The position numbers and the translations under genes were made by a program. The notes below the pieces were generated by a model that did no database searches, was not told the DNA's origin, and worked only from the letters and a program-made list of their open reading frames with translations. A DNA stretch of 64,000 nucleotides from assembly GCA_945901065.1 (NCBI GenBank), contig CAMDKI010000007.1:141714-205713 (forward strand). Reading direction: 5' to 3'. This document shows, in pieces, positions 10,601-18,050 of this stretch (position 1 is its first letter; each line of letters opens with the position of its first letter). This DNA is from Chitinophaga pinensis (GTDB lineage Bacteria > Bacteroidota > Bacteroidia > Chitinophagales > CAIOSU01).

Positions 10601-10983
10601 AGCTACGAAGTGGCTATTTTGAAAACCTGGGTGCCGGAAAGTTTCACTTTAAACCATTTGAAAACATAGCGCAACTAGGGCCCATATATGGAATACAATT
10701 GCTTGATGCCAATAATGATGGGCTTATTGATGTTTTAGTGGCAGGCAACTCCAATACCGATCATTACCTGTATGGCAATGCCGATGCCTCAAGCGGCCTG
10801 TTGTTGCTAAACGACGGGAAGGGCAGTTTCACCTGCAAGCAACATAGCGAAACCGGATTTGAAGCCATAAAAAAAGGCAGAGGTATAGTCAAGGCCAAAA
10901 TAAGTGGCGAGACTTATTACATTGTGCCCAACAATAACGATACTGCCCAAGTGTTTAGGTTTGAGCCGGTATTATTGAACTAA
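7645..10983 (+). CDS. Large FG-GAP/VCBS repeat lipoprotein with internal ASPIC/UnbV domain
   Basis: Using the ATG at 7645 gives 1112 residues with a lipobox LLVSC (Cys21); a GTG at 7624 would only add seven residues. The order is a first set of FG-GAP blades (about residues 55-490; repeated DINNDGLVD, DLDGDLDI and NDGWPD motifs), an ASPIC/UnbV-like domain (about 520-610, with a VVVWPSN motif), then a second set of blades (about 650-1090). This full-length architecture is common in Bacteroidota and is thought to be surface exposed and calcium binding; a biochemical role is not established. It ends in a 12-bp antisense overlap with the convergent haloperoxidase-like gene. A paralogous domain set is in the lipoprotein at 3191. 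Confidence 0.88.
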   Translation: MHFSSVSYIVAILFLFLLVSCQPKQILSVAEPEKTLLETVSPEESGIKHTNMLVETEDWNYLYYFYFYNGAGVATGDINNDGLVDVFLTSNQTPASLYLNKGNFTFEDITVPSGINTTEGWKTGTVMADINSDGFLDIFVCRAGAGVGSERTNLVFMNNGDLTFSERSAELGLIDSNQTINVAVLDYDLDGDLDIFTVNHSRDFDLVSAMFWMKDPLKPRFGDNHLFQQQSDGTFRNVSKEAGISSEPDFSLSATIFDFNRDGWPDIYVCNDFWPDDNFYINNGDGTFTDITKRIMPRNSLFSMGSDAADLNNDGWPDLITVDMMPEDNVRQKTKYNQFPKQTLDMLKTYDHKNQFSRNMLYFGDGGKGFVEAAFVGGIEATDWSWSVLCEDLDNDGWRDVMITNGIKRDIEDLDYTRKVFGESDQSGVSRFVENKLTTIEKIPIEWLPNYIYRNNGDLTFENVSSKWGFTQPLCSQGMAVADFDNDGYLDVIINNTDTIASLYRNTGKAVLKNNFLQLKFKGAGKNKDGLGVKATLYANGTKQYRELYASRGYQSSSQPILNFGLGKIVKIDSVVVVWPSNLKQTITNAQINTLAVVDEADAKPFANNSIAENSAKLFTPIEAPLPMLTHKENNFSDFNVDRLIPRMHSAEGPALVAADINKDGDDDIFISGSKGNKSSLWVSSPKGYVLAKSQPWNNDLSYEVINAVFFDANGDGLLDLYLASGSNEYNVDDACQQDRLFINTDNDGFKYDPAALPQMYTSTKAIAVNDIDNDGDMDLFVGGLIVPRSYGISPRSYLLVNENGRFTDATKALAPDLVNPGLITSAIWADMDGDKVPDLVLGGEYMPISIFTNKMGKLAPIKVADNGLEGENGWWHSLAAHDFDNDGDMDIIAGNHGLNVIFDCSKEAPTILYLNDFDKNGSLDPVLTCDIKGVRAPFLNRDVFCEQMPEYNNKFLTNTKYATTPFDSMFTADLLAGAQKLVLSQLRSGYFENLGAGKFHFKPFENIAQLGPIYGIQLLDANNDGLIDVLVAGNSNTDHYLYGNADASSGLLLLNDGKGSFTCKQHSETGFEAIKKGRGIVKAKISGETYYIVPNNNDTAQVFRFEPVLLN

Positions 10984-12342
10984 CTCTTCTTTCCTGATTT
11001 TTATCTTTGAAAGGAGGTTTTGGGCCACTTTGCCACCTTGCTCCAAGCCCATCTCAAATGCTGGGCGATAATGTATGCCAGCATACAGTCGGCTTCTACC
11101 AGCCTCTGAAGCTGCTTCTTTAAAAGAGTTAAAGCTGCGTGGTGGGCGGTTGTAAGGTACGTTGGTAGAGTCAACGTAAGAGAAAGGCTCCCCAAACTCC
11201 ATGGTAAGTATGGTAGCAGCCGACATAGAAATTACACTATGCGCACTAGTATTCTCAGGAAACATTGGGGTCTCAATTAGTGGCCTCCAGGTTGAGTCGA
11301 TGTATCTGTTGATGTATGTTTCGGGGCGGATTAGATTGGTGGTGTATTTCTCGTCCCAAGCGCTTATAAAGCCATCGGCTATAGCTATTGATACCAGTAC
11401 GTATGCTTCCATACTTTTAGGCAAATCGGCTTTACTTAAGTCGCAGGCCTTGCGGGTTATATTTATCCAATGTGCCCCAGGCGAAAATTGCCTGCGCAAA
11501 GCCATATAGTGGCCAGAGTTTTCTGATACAAGCGGGTTACAGTCCCAAAACAATGCAATAGGCAAATGGTCTGGTTGGGTGTTGTTTACCGTTTCGTAAA
11601 CTTCCAAAGCAAGATTATAAAAGTCAGAACCTTTCTCCGCACTAAAGGGTACCTTCAGGCCAGGCGAAAACTCCGATGCACTGCTCATACTAAAGGGTCT
11701 TACTTTGTTCCAATGGGGCTCTAGTGCAGCTATGAACTTTGGCGGGGTGGGTATCCAAGCACTAGGGTCGTCATATTTCACTTCATATCGAGGCATGTTT
11801 CGGGTTTCCTTAAAGTGGTCCTTTTTGGCCCAAGCAATAATAAATGCCCCAACTTTAGTGCCCCAGCTTATTGAGCTATCAACCACCGCTTTATCCAGTG
11901 TAGCACTTAGCTCTGCTATCAAAGTATCAGCAGCAGCATCCATAATATGGTCGCGATAAACAATACTGTTAGCAGCATCTCTAAATGCTATTACCATTGA
12001 AACAGTAGCATCAATTTTTACATTAGGGTCGGGTTTTGGTAGTGTGCCCAGTTCGTTTAGCTGGCCGCCCAACGATACTCGTGTAGTATCGGCTGGCAAA
12101 AGTGCTTCGTAAGCGGCAATGTTGCTATATACAAATGCCCTACTCGCTACAGGAGGTGCAAACCCATCGTACATAAGGGTTTCGGTAAGCGCCCAGTTGA
12201 GCCTTTTTATTACATCTGGGTTATCCGTATAAGAAATATTCTTTTCGGATGCATGGCTGTTGGTGCAGGCATAGTATGTACTTATAATACCTGTAGCCAT
12301 GATACATGCCAGCGACACTCTAAAAACATTAAACACCTTCAT
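10972..12342 (-). CDS. Vanadium-dependent haloperoxidase/PAP2-family lipoprotein
   Basis: 456 residues with a signal ending at a likely lipid-modified cysteine (YYACT, Cys26). The three vanadate/phosphate-binding blocks of the haloperoxidase-acid phosphatase superfamily are visible: WDEKYTTNLIRP (Lys332, Arg339), FPENTSAHS (His368, in the place of the usual PSGH) and SRLYAGIHYR (Arg418, His424). Members oxidise halides with peroxide or hydrolyse phosphate esters; which applies here cannot be told. The second block reads TSAH rather than PSGH, and the residues after the last His (RPAFEMG) lack the acidic residue I remember as usual. A well-formed Bacteroidota promoter lies 22 bp upstream. The 3' end overlaps the FG-GAP gene by 12 bp on the opposite strand. 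Confidence 0.85.
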   Translation of the reverse strand: MKVFNVFRVSLACIMATGIISTYYACTNSHASEKNISYTDNPDVIKRLNWALTETLMYDGFAPPVASRAFVYSNIAAYEALLPADTTRVSLGGQLNELGTLPKPDPNVKIDATVSMVIAFRDAANSIVYRDHIMDAAADTLIAELSATLDKAVVDSSISWGTKVGAFIIAWAKKDHFKETRNMPRYEVKYDDPSAWIPTPPKFIAALEPHWNKVRPFSMSSASEFSPGLKVPFSAEKGSDFYNLALEVYETVNNTQPDHLPIALFWDCNPLVSENSGHYMALRRQFSPGAHWINITRKACDLSKADLPKSMEAYVLVSIAIADGFISAWDEKYTTNLIRPETYINRYIDSTWRPLIETPMFPENTSAHSVISMSAATILTMEFGEPFSYVDSTNVPYNRPPRSFNSFKEAASEAGRSRLYAGIHYRPAFEMGLEQGGKVAQNLLSKIKIRKEELVQ

Positions 12343-12363
12343 TACTTAGATATTAGTGATTAC

Positions 12364-12395
12364 CAAATTTATAGTTTATTGACGGCATGGTCAAC
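12364..12395 (-). promoter_or_regulatory. Bacteroidota-type promoter for the haloperoxidase-like gene
   Basis: Read on the minus strand, GTTG (12395-12392) is followed after 20 bp by TAAATTTG (12371-12364). This fits the TAnnTTTG -7 element exactly and the TTTG -33 element in three of four bases, with the spacing known for Bacteroidetes sigma factors. The -7 element ends 21 nt before the start codon at 12342. Confidence 0.6.
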
Positions 12396-12446
12396 TCTTG
12401 GAATGTTGCATTTAAGTAAAGTAAGCAATTTAGCCCATTAGCGGTA

Positions 12447-13421
12447 CTAGCCTTTTTGATTGACGGCCCACTGATACGTTTTATAAAGACCATCATGAAG
12501 ATTGGTAGTAGCCTTCCATCCAATGGCTTCATATATTTTTGATACTTGAGGTACTCGGCGCATTATGTCTTCAAATGCATCACCAAAATTATTGGCAGTA
12601 TCAACGGATTCAATGGTCAAGGATTTACCCGATACTTCTATAATGGCGTTCAAAACCTCCTGCACAGTATGCTCCGTATTGGTACCTACGTTAAACACCT
12701 CGCCGTTGGTTTTAGCTTCTTCAACTAGCTTTATGCAAGCGGTAACGGCATCGTCAATGTAGGTAAAACAGCGCGTTTGTGTTCCAGAGTTGTGCATTAT
12801 AAGGGGTTGGCCTTTGGCGGCCAATAGTATGTTTCGAGATACAACAAAAGCCTCTGATTGGCCCGGACCATATATGTTGAAGAACCGCACAATGCAGCCC
12901 TTTAGGTTTTGCTGCTTGAAGGCACCACGCACGGCATGCTCGGCAGCGCTTTTTGAGCTGCTATAACTCCAACGCTCAAAACTAGTGGAGCCCAGCACAC
13001 GGTCGTCATCCTCGGCCCACGGCACGTTTGGGTTTTTGCCATATACTTCGCTGGTGCTGCTAAAAAATAGGTAACAATTGTGCCTTATTGCGGCTTCCAG
13101 TACATTCAGCGTACCCACTACATTGGTGCGCACTACATCAATTGGGTTTTCCATGTAGCGCTCAATACCAACGCGGGCTGCAAGGTGAAAAACTTTGGAG
13201 TAAGAAGCATCAATAACACTATCAATTAACGCTTTATCGGTTACATCGCCAGAAAGGTATTTGAAGTTGGAGTTATTGCTAATTGATTGAATGTTGAGCG
13301 CTTCGGTTGGGGGTAAAATATCAAGGCCTACTACTTGGTAACCTGCATGAAGCAACTGCAAAGTGAGGTGACTACCTATGAAACCATTACAACCAGTTAC
13401 CAATACTTTTTCGCCGTTCAT
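12447..13421 (-). CDS. NAD-dependent sugar-nucleotide epimerase/dehydratase (extended SDR)
   Basis: 324 residues. The Rossmann motif is TGCNGFIG (residues 9-16); the catalytic triad region shows SSTSEVYG (121-128) and YSSSK (Tyr153, Lys157); the substrate part has RFFNIYGPGQ. These belong to extended SDRs acting on nucleotide sugars such as UDP-glucose 4-epimerase, UDP-glucuronate decarboxylase or dTDP/UDP-sugar dehydratases. Length (about 320) suits an epimerase or decarboxylase. It lies 72 bp upstream (by coordinate) of the DegT aminotransferase on the same strand and probably acts with it in one sugar pathway, transcribed after it. The exact reaction cannot be assigned by eye. Confidence 0.85.
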   Translation of the reverse strand: MNGEKVLVTGCNGFIGSHLTLQLLHAGYQVVGLDILPPTEALNIQSISNNSNFKYLSGDVTDKALIDSVIDASYSKVFHLAARVGIERYMENPIDVVRTNVVGTLNVLEAAIRHNCYLFFSSTSEVYGKNPNVPWAEDDDRVLGSTSFERWSYSSSKSAAEHAVRGAFKQQNLKGCIVRFFNIYGPGQSEAFVVSRNILLAAKGQPLIMHNSGTQTRCFTYIDDAVTACIKLVEEAKTNGEVFNVGTNTEHTVQEVLNAIIEVSGKSLTIESVDTANNFGDAFEDIMRRVPQVSKIYEAIGWKATTNLHDGLYKTYQWAVNQKG

Positions 13422-13493
13422 ATATTAGGAAGTGTGCGCCTCGTGCAGTTGCAAATTAGGCAAAAAATCAATTAAATCTCAATGAGCGACATA

Positions 13494-14621
13494 TCACAAG
13501 CGTTCAGTGGCATCGAAAAAACGATAAACCTCGTTGCAAACCGTGGTTACTTGTTCTTCAGTCATGCCCACCCAAATCGGCAACGAAAGGGTTTCTTGGG
13601 CCAGCAATTCTGCCTCGGGTAAGCTTTTTTGAGCCCATGGTAGCGAAGTATATGCAGGCATTTGATGTATAGGGGTAGGGTAATGGATGCCACAGCCTAT
13701 TTGGCGCTCTGTAAGGTGTTGTTTAAGGGCGTCTCTGTGTGCAGTGCGCACTACAAACAAGTTGGTGGCCGACTCTAGGTCAGGCTCAATTACCGGTAAC
13801 TGTAGTGGTGTGCCCTTTAGCTTTTGAGTGTACAATTCCGCTAAATGCCTTCGCTCTTGCAAAAAACTATCAAAATGGGCGAGTTTGAGTTTCAGCACTG
13901 CGGCTAGCAAATCGTCCATTCGGCCGGTAGTGCCGCAGTATTGATGCACTTGATAACCGCTTTGGCCATGATTACGCAAGGCTTTGCATTTTTGGGCATA
14001 ATCTTCATTGTTCGTGAAAATGATACCCGCATCTCCATTGGCCGATAGGTTTTTGGTTGGGTAAAGGCTTACAGCCGTTATTGGCGCAAAAGTACCTAGT
14101 AGCCTCCCATTTAACCGTGCCCCAAACGATTGCGAAGCATCTTCCATCAATAACTTGGTGTTGGAATTGATGGCAGCCGAAGCATTACCATACAAGTGCG
14201 AAGCCAGTACTATATTGCTGGTGGCCACTTTGGGCATTTGCCAATTGTTGGGGTCAGTATCTACTAAGTCGGGCGTGCCACCAGCAGCATTTATAGCTTC
14301 GGCAACTGCTACAAAGGTATTTGCGTTAATAGTTACGGGCTCCTTAGGCGATAAGCCAATGGCTTTTAGGCCAAGTTCTAGCGCCATAGTGCCTGATGAA
14401 ACGGCAATGGCGTACTTAGTACCCATATACTCCGCTGCTGCCTCTTCAAATGCTACAACTCCAGGGCCACTTATATAGGTGCCGCTTTTAAGCACCTTTT
14501 CCATTTCCCGCTGTATGTTATCGTACCCAATTCGCTCTAGCTCTTTAGTAGGACTAAACATAGGTATTGCTTGCCCAGTTTGGGCTGTTGAAGTGGGCAA
14601 ATTGGATTGGGTGTTGCTCAT
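13494..14621 (-). CDS. DegT/DnrJ/EryC1/StrS family PLP aminotransferase
   Basis: 375 residues, the normal length for sugar aminotransferases of this family. Visible landmarks are the SGTMALELGL cofactor phosphate region near residue 76, the aspartate of MEDASQSFGA (Asp161) that contacts the PLP nitrogen, and the internal aldimine lysine in SLYPTKNLSANGDAG (Lys190). Enzymes of this type transfer an amino group from glutamate to a 3- or 4-keto nucleotide sugar. The downstream SDR (12447) could make the keto substrate, and the GNAT protein at 6487 could acylate the product. The proline-rich 20-residue N-terminus is slightly long for the family. Confidence 0.92.
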   Translation of the reverse strand: MSNTQSNLPTSTAQTGQAIPMFSPTKELERIGYDNIQREMEKVLKSGTYISGPGVVAFEEAAAEYMGTKYAIAVSSGTMALELGLKAIGLSPKEPVTINANTFVAVAEAINAAGGTPDLVDTDPNNWQMPKVATSNIVLASHLYGNASAAINSNTKLLMEDASQSFGARLNGRLLGTFAPITAVSLYPTKNLSANGDAGIIFTNNEDYAQKCKALRNHGQSGYQVHQYCGTTGRMDDLLAAVLKLKLAHFDSFLQERRHLAELYTQKLKGTPLQLPVIEPDLESATNLFVVRTAHRDALKQHLTERQIGCGIHYPTPIHQMPAYTSLPWAQKSLPEAELLAQETLSLPIWVGMTEEQVTTVCNEVYRFFDATERL

Positions 14622-14675
14622 ATAAGCGGCTTTTTGGTGCCGAGGGCTAAATAAAGGTACAAAACAACCTTAATA

Positions 14676-15800
14676 TCAAGTAGTGGTGCTATTGCGCTTG
14701 GTGGTAAGCTGCCAAATAACCGCGGCATAGGCGGCCATTAATGCGGTTATGCCAACCACCAATTTGTAGTCGAGGCCCAATAAATCGGTTGCCAATAACA
14801 ACGGACTAGGTGCTAAGGTGGTCGGTTGTAAGGTGTTTTCTTGTGCCAGTATGTACAGTGGTATATACAGCAGTGCTAAAACAATCAAGCCTTTTATGTT
14901 TATCAGCTTATTGGTGAGCGTTTGAAATCGCTGATAGAAACTAGGGGTTATTTTACCCCAATCGATAAACAAAAGGTAAACGATGTATTGGAAATGGAAC
15001 GAGATATTGAAAAGGAGGAACGTAGTAGTGTGGAAACCTATTGAAAGTAAGAGCCAAAATCTAAACCATTTTGGTTTGATGATGGCTGCCAGAAACAAAA
15101 TCTCGAAAAGCACCGCCCCCCAATCCATGGCTTCCCAAAAGAATGGATTGGTGATATTTATTGCCCATGAAGAAAGCAACTTCAAATTGCCGATAACATA
15201 GTATTGCGTAAAAAAGTGGCCACGAGTGGCATGAGTACCCAAATCAAGCCAGCCGCCCATTAGTTTTGGCACACCAGCGCTAAACATGCCAAAGCCAAGT
15301 AAAAGGGCCATCATGGTTATAGGCCATGAGCTATTTACCAATGGTGCACTGCTGCGCCTTGCATCAATGGAATATTTGCTACCCCAGTTGCTGAACGACA
15401 TTAGTAAAGGCACTAGCCATACGATTAAGTCTTGGCCTATTAACCCATACGAGAACGAAAAGGACTTACCAATTACAATGGCAATACAAAGCGCGATAGA
15501 GACCCAGCGGGTAAACCAACCAAACAATAGTAGCATGGTTAATGCTAGTATAAATAAACTTAAACCCTGCAAGAACCAATATGGCGGAAAACCGTTAAAC
15601 AGTGCTCCCAGCGAATAGGTAGGTGGGTTGAAAAACGAATTGGGGCTATCGGCTATCCACTCGAAGTTGGGTACGCCCCAAACAAGTAGGTATAAGGCAA
15701 ACAATATGCGGTAAAGCCCCAAGGCCTCAGCGCTCATTGGAAATGAGGTGAAAATCCAGCGGTCAAGCCAGTTGTTATATATGGGCTTTGGGCTACTCAT
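14676..15800 (-). CDS. HTTM-domain-like polytopic membrane protein
   Basis: 374 residues from the ATG at 15800. An in-frame TTG sits one codon earlier; the ATG keeps an 8-bp overlap with the stop of the upstream gene. The N-terminal stretch (RWIFTSFPMSAEALGLYRIL) and the arrangement of about eight or nine helices resemble the HTTM domain, the membrane part related to vitamin-K gamma-carboxylase and found in many Bacteroidota. I cannot see a soluble epoxidase-type C-terminal domain, and activity is unknown. It is the third gene of a same-strand run (18005 to 14676) with two GT-C-like proteins, so a role in glycan or lipid modification at the membrane is an inference only. Confidence 0.6.
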   Translation of the reverse strand: MSSPKPIYNNWLDRWIFTSFPMSAEALGLYRILFALYLLVWGVPNFEWIADSPNSFFNPPTYSLGALFNGFPPYWFLQGLSLFILALTMLLLFGWFTRWVSIALCIAIVIGKSFSFSYGLIGQDLIVWLVPLLMSFSNWGSKYSIDARRSSAPLVNSSWPITMMALLLGFGMFSAGVPKLMGGWLDLGTHATRGHFFTQYYVIGNLKLLSSWAINITNPFFWEAMDWGAVLFEILFLAAIIKPKWFRFWLLLSIGFHTTTFLLFNISFHFQYIVYLLFIDWGKITPSFYQRFQTLTNKLINIKGLIVLALLYIPLYILAQENTLQPTTLAPSPLLLATDLLGLDYKLVVGITALMAAYAAVIWQLTTKRNSTTT

Positions 15801-16284
15801 CAAAGTTCAAATACAAAGTGTATTGCAGTGTAGCGACAATGTTTTGCGGGTTGTTTTTATCATGCTGGTAGCCAAAAGTATCTACTTCCAATGCTTTTAT
15901 TTTGGTTTTTCCAGTCAATACCAGCAACCGCGAATACAATATTCTTTTGGTTTCGGCATCTAGTGATATCGTATCGGCCCCATTATCACCCAAGAAAAGG
16001 CGGTTCATGGTGTGGCGGCCAAAAAATTCGGGCAATATGTCGAATAGCTCGGTGTATAATAATGGTATGCGCTCCTTGTTATCGTCTATGGCAAACAATT
16101 TTCGGTCAGTGTAATAAAGGTTCTTTTCATCGTCCAACACCGGTTGAAAGCCAGGCAGGTGCACACAAGGATACATGTTGCCCTTGGCAACTACCACATA
16201 TAGCTGCAACGGCAGCAGTAATGCCACCACTATAAAGGCTATCCTTACTCGCTTAGTATATTGGTTTACTGCTTCGGAGCCCAT
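15793..16284 (-). CDS. Small membrane-anchored protein of unknown function
   Basis: 163 residues from the ATG at 16284, overlapping the end of the upstream GT-C-like gene by 19 bp and the next gene by 8 bp, which argues for translational coupling. One hydrophobic helix (about residues 16-34, FIVVALLLPLQLYVVVAKG) is followed by a polar domain of about 125 residues that should face the periplasm. I do not recognise the family. Another ATG at 16299 is possible. Its place between a GT-C-like protein and an HTTM-like protein suggests an accessory subunit; proteins of similar size often sit beside HTTM genes, but I cannot confirm that here. Confidence 0.6.
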   Translation of the reverse strand: MGSEAVNQYTKRVRIAFIVVALLLPLQLYVVVAKGNMYPCVHLPGFQPVLDDEKNLYYTDRKLFAIDDNKERIPLLYTELFDILPEFFGRHTMNRLFLGDNGADTISLDAETKRILYSRLLVLTGKTKIKALEVDTFGYQHDKNNPQNIVATLQYTLYLNFDE

Positions 16285-18005
16285 ACTTCCATTTCGCATT
16301 TGCAATAGGTATTGTACACGGTGCCGGCCTTTAAATAGTTGGCCGGAAAATTGAGTTTGCTTGAAGATAAGCAATTAGCTACATCAGGGTGAACGGTAAC
16401 GGGTTTTACCACAAACACGTTAGTCTCTTTTATTTCGCTTATGTGCCAACAGGTATTGTCTACGGCCTCTTTTACGGTAGCACGGGTGGTTTCGCCAAAA
16501 TACCACGGCACCTGTGGCGAATACCCTTGCATCAAATAAACCAGACCCGGCAAATCATAAAGGGCAAGCAGGTAATTACCTGGCTTAAACCCATTTAATG
16601 TTAGTAGTTGTTCGGTTTCGTTTACAAATTTGGCAGTAGGGGCATCCAGTTTTATTGGGTCGTAGGCAACGGCTTGTTCCGTTTGAGCAGCCATAAATGC
16701 AGCCATGCCATGTGGCAGATAGTTGGGGTAAAGAAACACTTGTAAAAAGATAAGGAAGCTGCCTATAATGATACTATACTGCACTATTCCAGCCCAAACG
16801 CGCATACCTGTTTGCTTTCCAATGCAGTGCCAAAGGATTATTACTAGCATTATCCACGCAGGTAGATAAGAGAATAATGACATAGCCCAATTTATGGCAG
16901 AACCTATGGCGCAGACAAAAGGTAAGGCAAACAATACAAGAGACAATATAAACACCGCCCTGCTCGCAGTATTAAATTGCCAAGCCACATAACTACCACT
17001 GATAATAAGCAGCAATAACAGATCAATAAATCGATAATGCCATTGAGGGAAATAGTTGGTAGGGAGCAAGAATGCTTGCATTGCAAACACCACCAAACCT
17101 AATGCCATGGCCCAAGTTATGCGCTTGCCAGATTCTTCGTTTTTGAAGGCAAAAAATGCCCCTAGCATAACTAGCAATGCTGGGCCGATATTCAGCGCAA
17201 AGTGGACCGTATCTTTAGCTAGATAAGTTTTGAGCACAATATCTATAGGTGAATACCCTAGTTGCGAAATGCGCTCATAGCTGATGCGGTAATACTCTAA
17301 AAACGTGGAGAGGCTTATTTGGGTACCAAATAAACCCGTGAATAAAAGCCCCATACCTAGCAGGGTGCTTAAAGTGGCTAAAACAATAGTGCCTCTTTTT
17401 CGCTTTGCCAACAACGAAACACTCGCCCACAACCCTGCTAATAGAATAGCACTAGAGAATTTTACAATGAATTGCCCGGCTAAAATAATGCCCAATAAGG
17501 TAAAAAAGCCAATCAATTGCCAGCCCTTGGGCTTTTCATTAAACGACAGCCAAGCCAAAAGCAAACCACCGCCCATTGCCATTAATAAATGCGTAACCGA
17601 GTCGTATGACAAGCTGCGTGGGTGCTCGGCTGTAAATAGTGCCGCAAAACCACCTATTAAAAGTACAGTTACAAATGCTGGCGAATACAGTTCAGGTAGT
17701 CTGGCTTTTAGGTATTTGCTCAGGCCCCAACCCAAGGCCAGCACAGCACCCACTTCGGTAACGATACCGCCTATGCGCATGGCGGTTATATCCCAATCAA
17801 CCCAACCAAAAAGCAATTGTACTAAGTAGTAGTAGTTCAAGTGCATATCGGGCGCATACAAATGGGCGCTATGAAACCAGAGCAGGTAGTAGCCCTCGTC
17901 AGTCATTTCAAACCCCTTATCAACCGACCATACCAATATTGCCAGCTTGATTGCAGCTAACAGTAGCAACAGTATAATGGCTATGCTGGTTTTGGTCTTC
18001 GGCAT
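16266..18005 (-). CDS. GT-C-like polytopic membrane glycosyltransferase (PMT/GT39-like)
   Basis: 579 residues with about eleven helices and a C-terminal soluble part of about 130 residues. The first extracytoplasmic loop carries an acidic motif (GFEMTDEGYYLLW, residues 32-44), in the position where GT-C enzymes of the PMT/ArnT group hold catalytic or metal-binding acids. The preceding gene (18051) has the same start (KGFDIWDEGLYIL), so they are tandem paralogs. A lipid-phosphate sugar such as that from the GT2 at 5595 is a plausible donor; acceptor is unknown. The 3' end overlaps the small membrane protein gene by 19 bp, consistent with one operon. Confidence 0.75.
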   Translation of the reverse strand: MPKTKTSIAIILLLLLAAIKLAILVWSVDKGFEMTDEGYYLLWFHSAHLYAPDMHLNYYYLVQLLFGWVDWDITAMRIGGIVTEVGAVLALGWGLSKYLKARLPELYSPAFVTVLLIGGFAALFTAEHPRSLSYDSVTHLLMAMGGGLLLAWLSFNEKPKGWQLIGFFTLLGIILAGQFIVKFSSAILLAGLWASVSLLAKRKRGTIVLATLSTLLGMGLLFTGLFGTQISLSTFLEYYRISYERISQLGYSPIDIVLKTYLAKDTVHFALNIGPALLVMLGAFFAFKNEESGKRITWAMALGLVVFAMQAFLLPTNYFPQWHYRFIDLLLLLIISGSYVAWQFNTASRAVFILSLVLFALPFVCAIGSAINWAMSLFSYLPAWIMLVIILWHCIGKQTGMRVWAGIVQYSIIIGSFLIFLQVFLYPNYLPHGMAAFMAAQTEQAVAYDPIKLDAPTAKFVNETEQLLTLNGFKPGNYLLALYDLPGLVYLMQGYSPQVPWYFGETTRATVKEAVDNTCWHISEIKETNVFVVKPVTVHPDVANCLSSSKLNFPANYLKAGTVYNTYCKCEMEVWAPKQ

Positions 18006-18050
18006 TGAGGTATATTACACCAAATTTAGGTTTTTAACAAAAGAATATGG

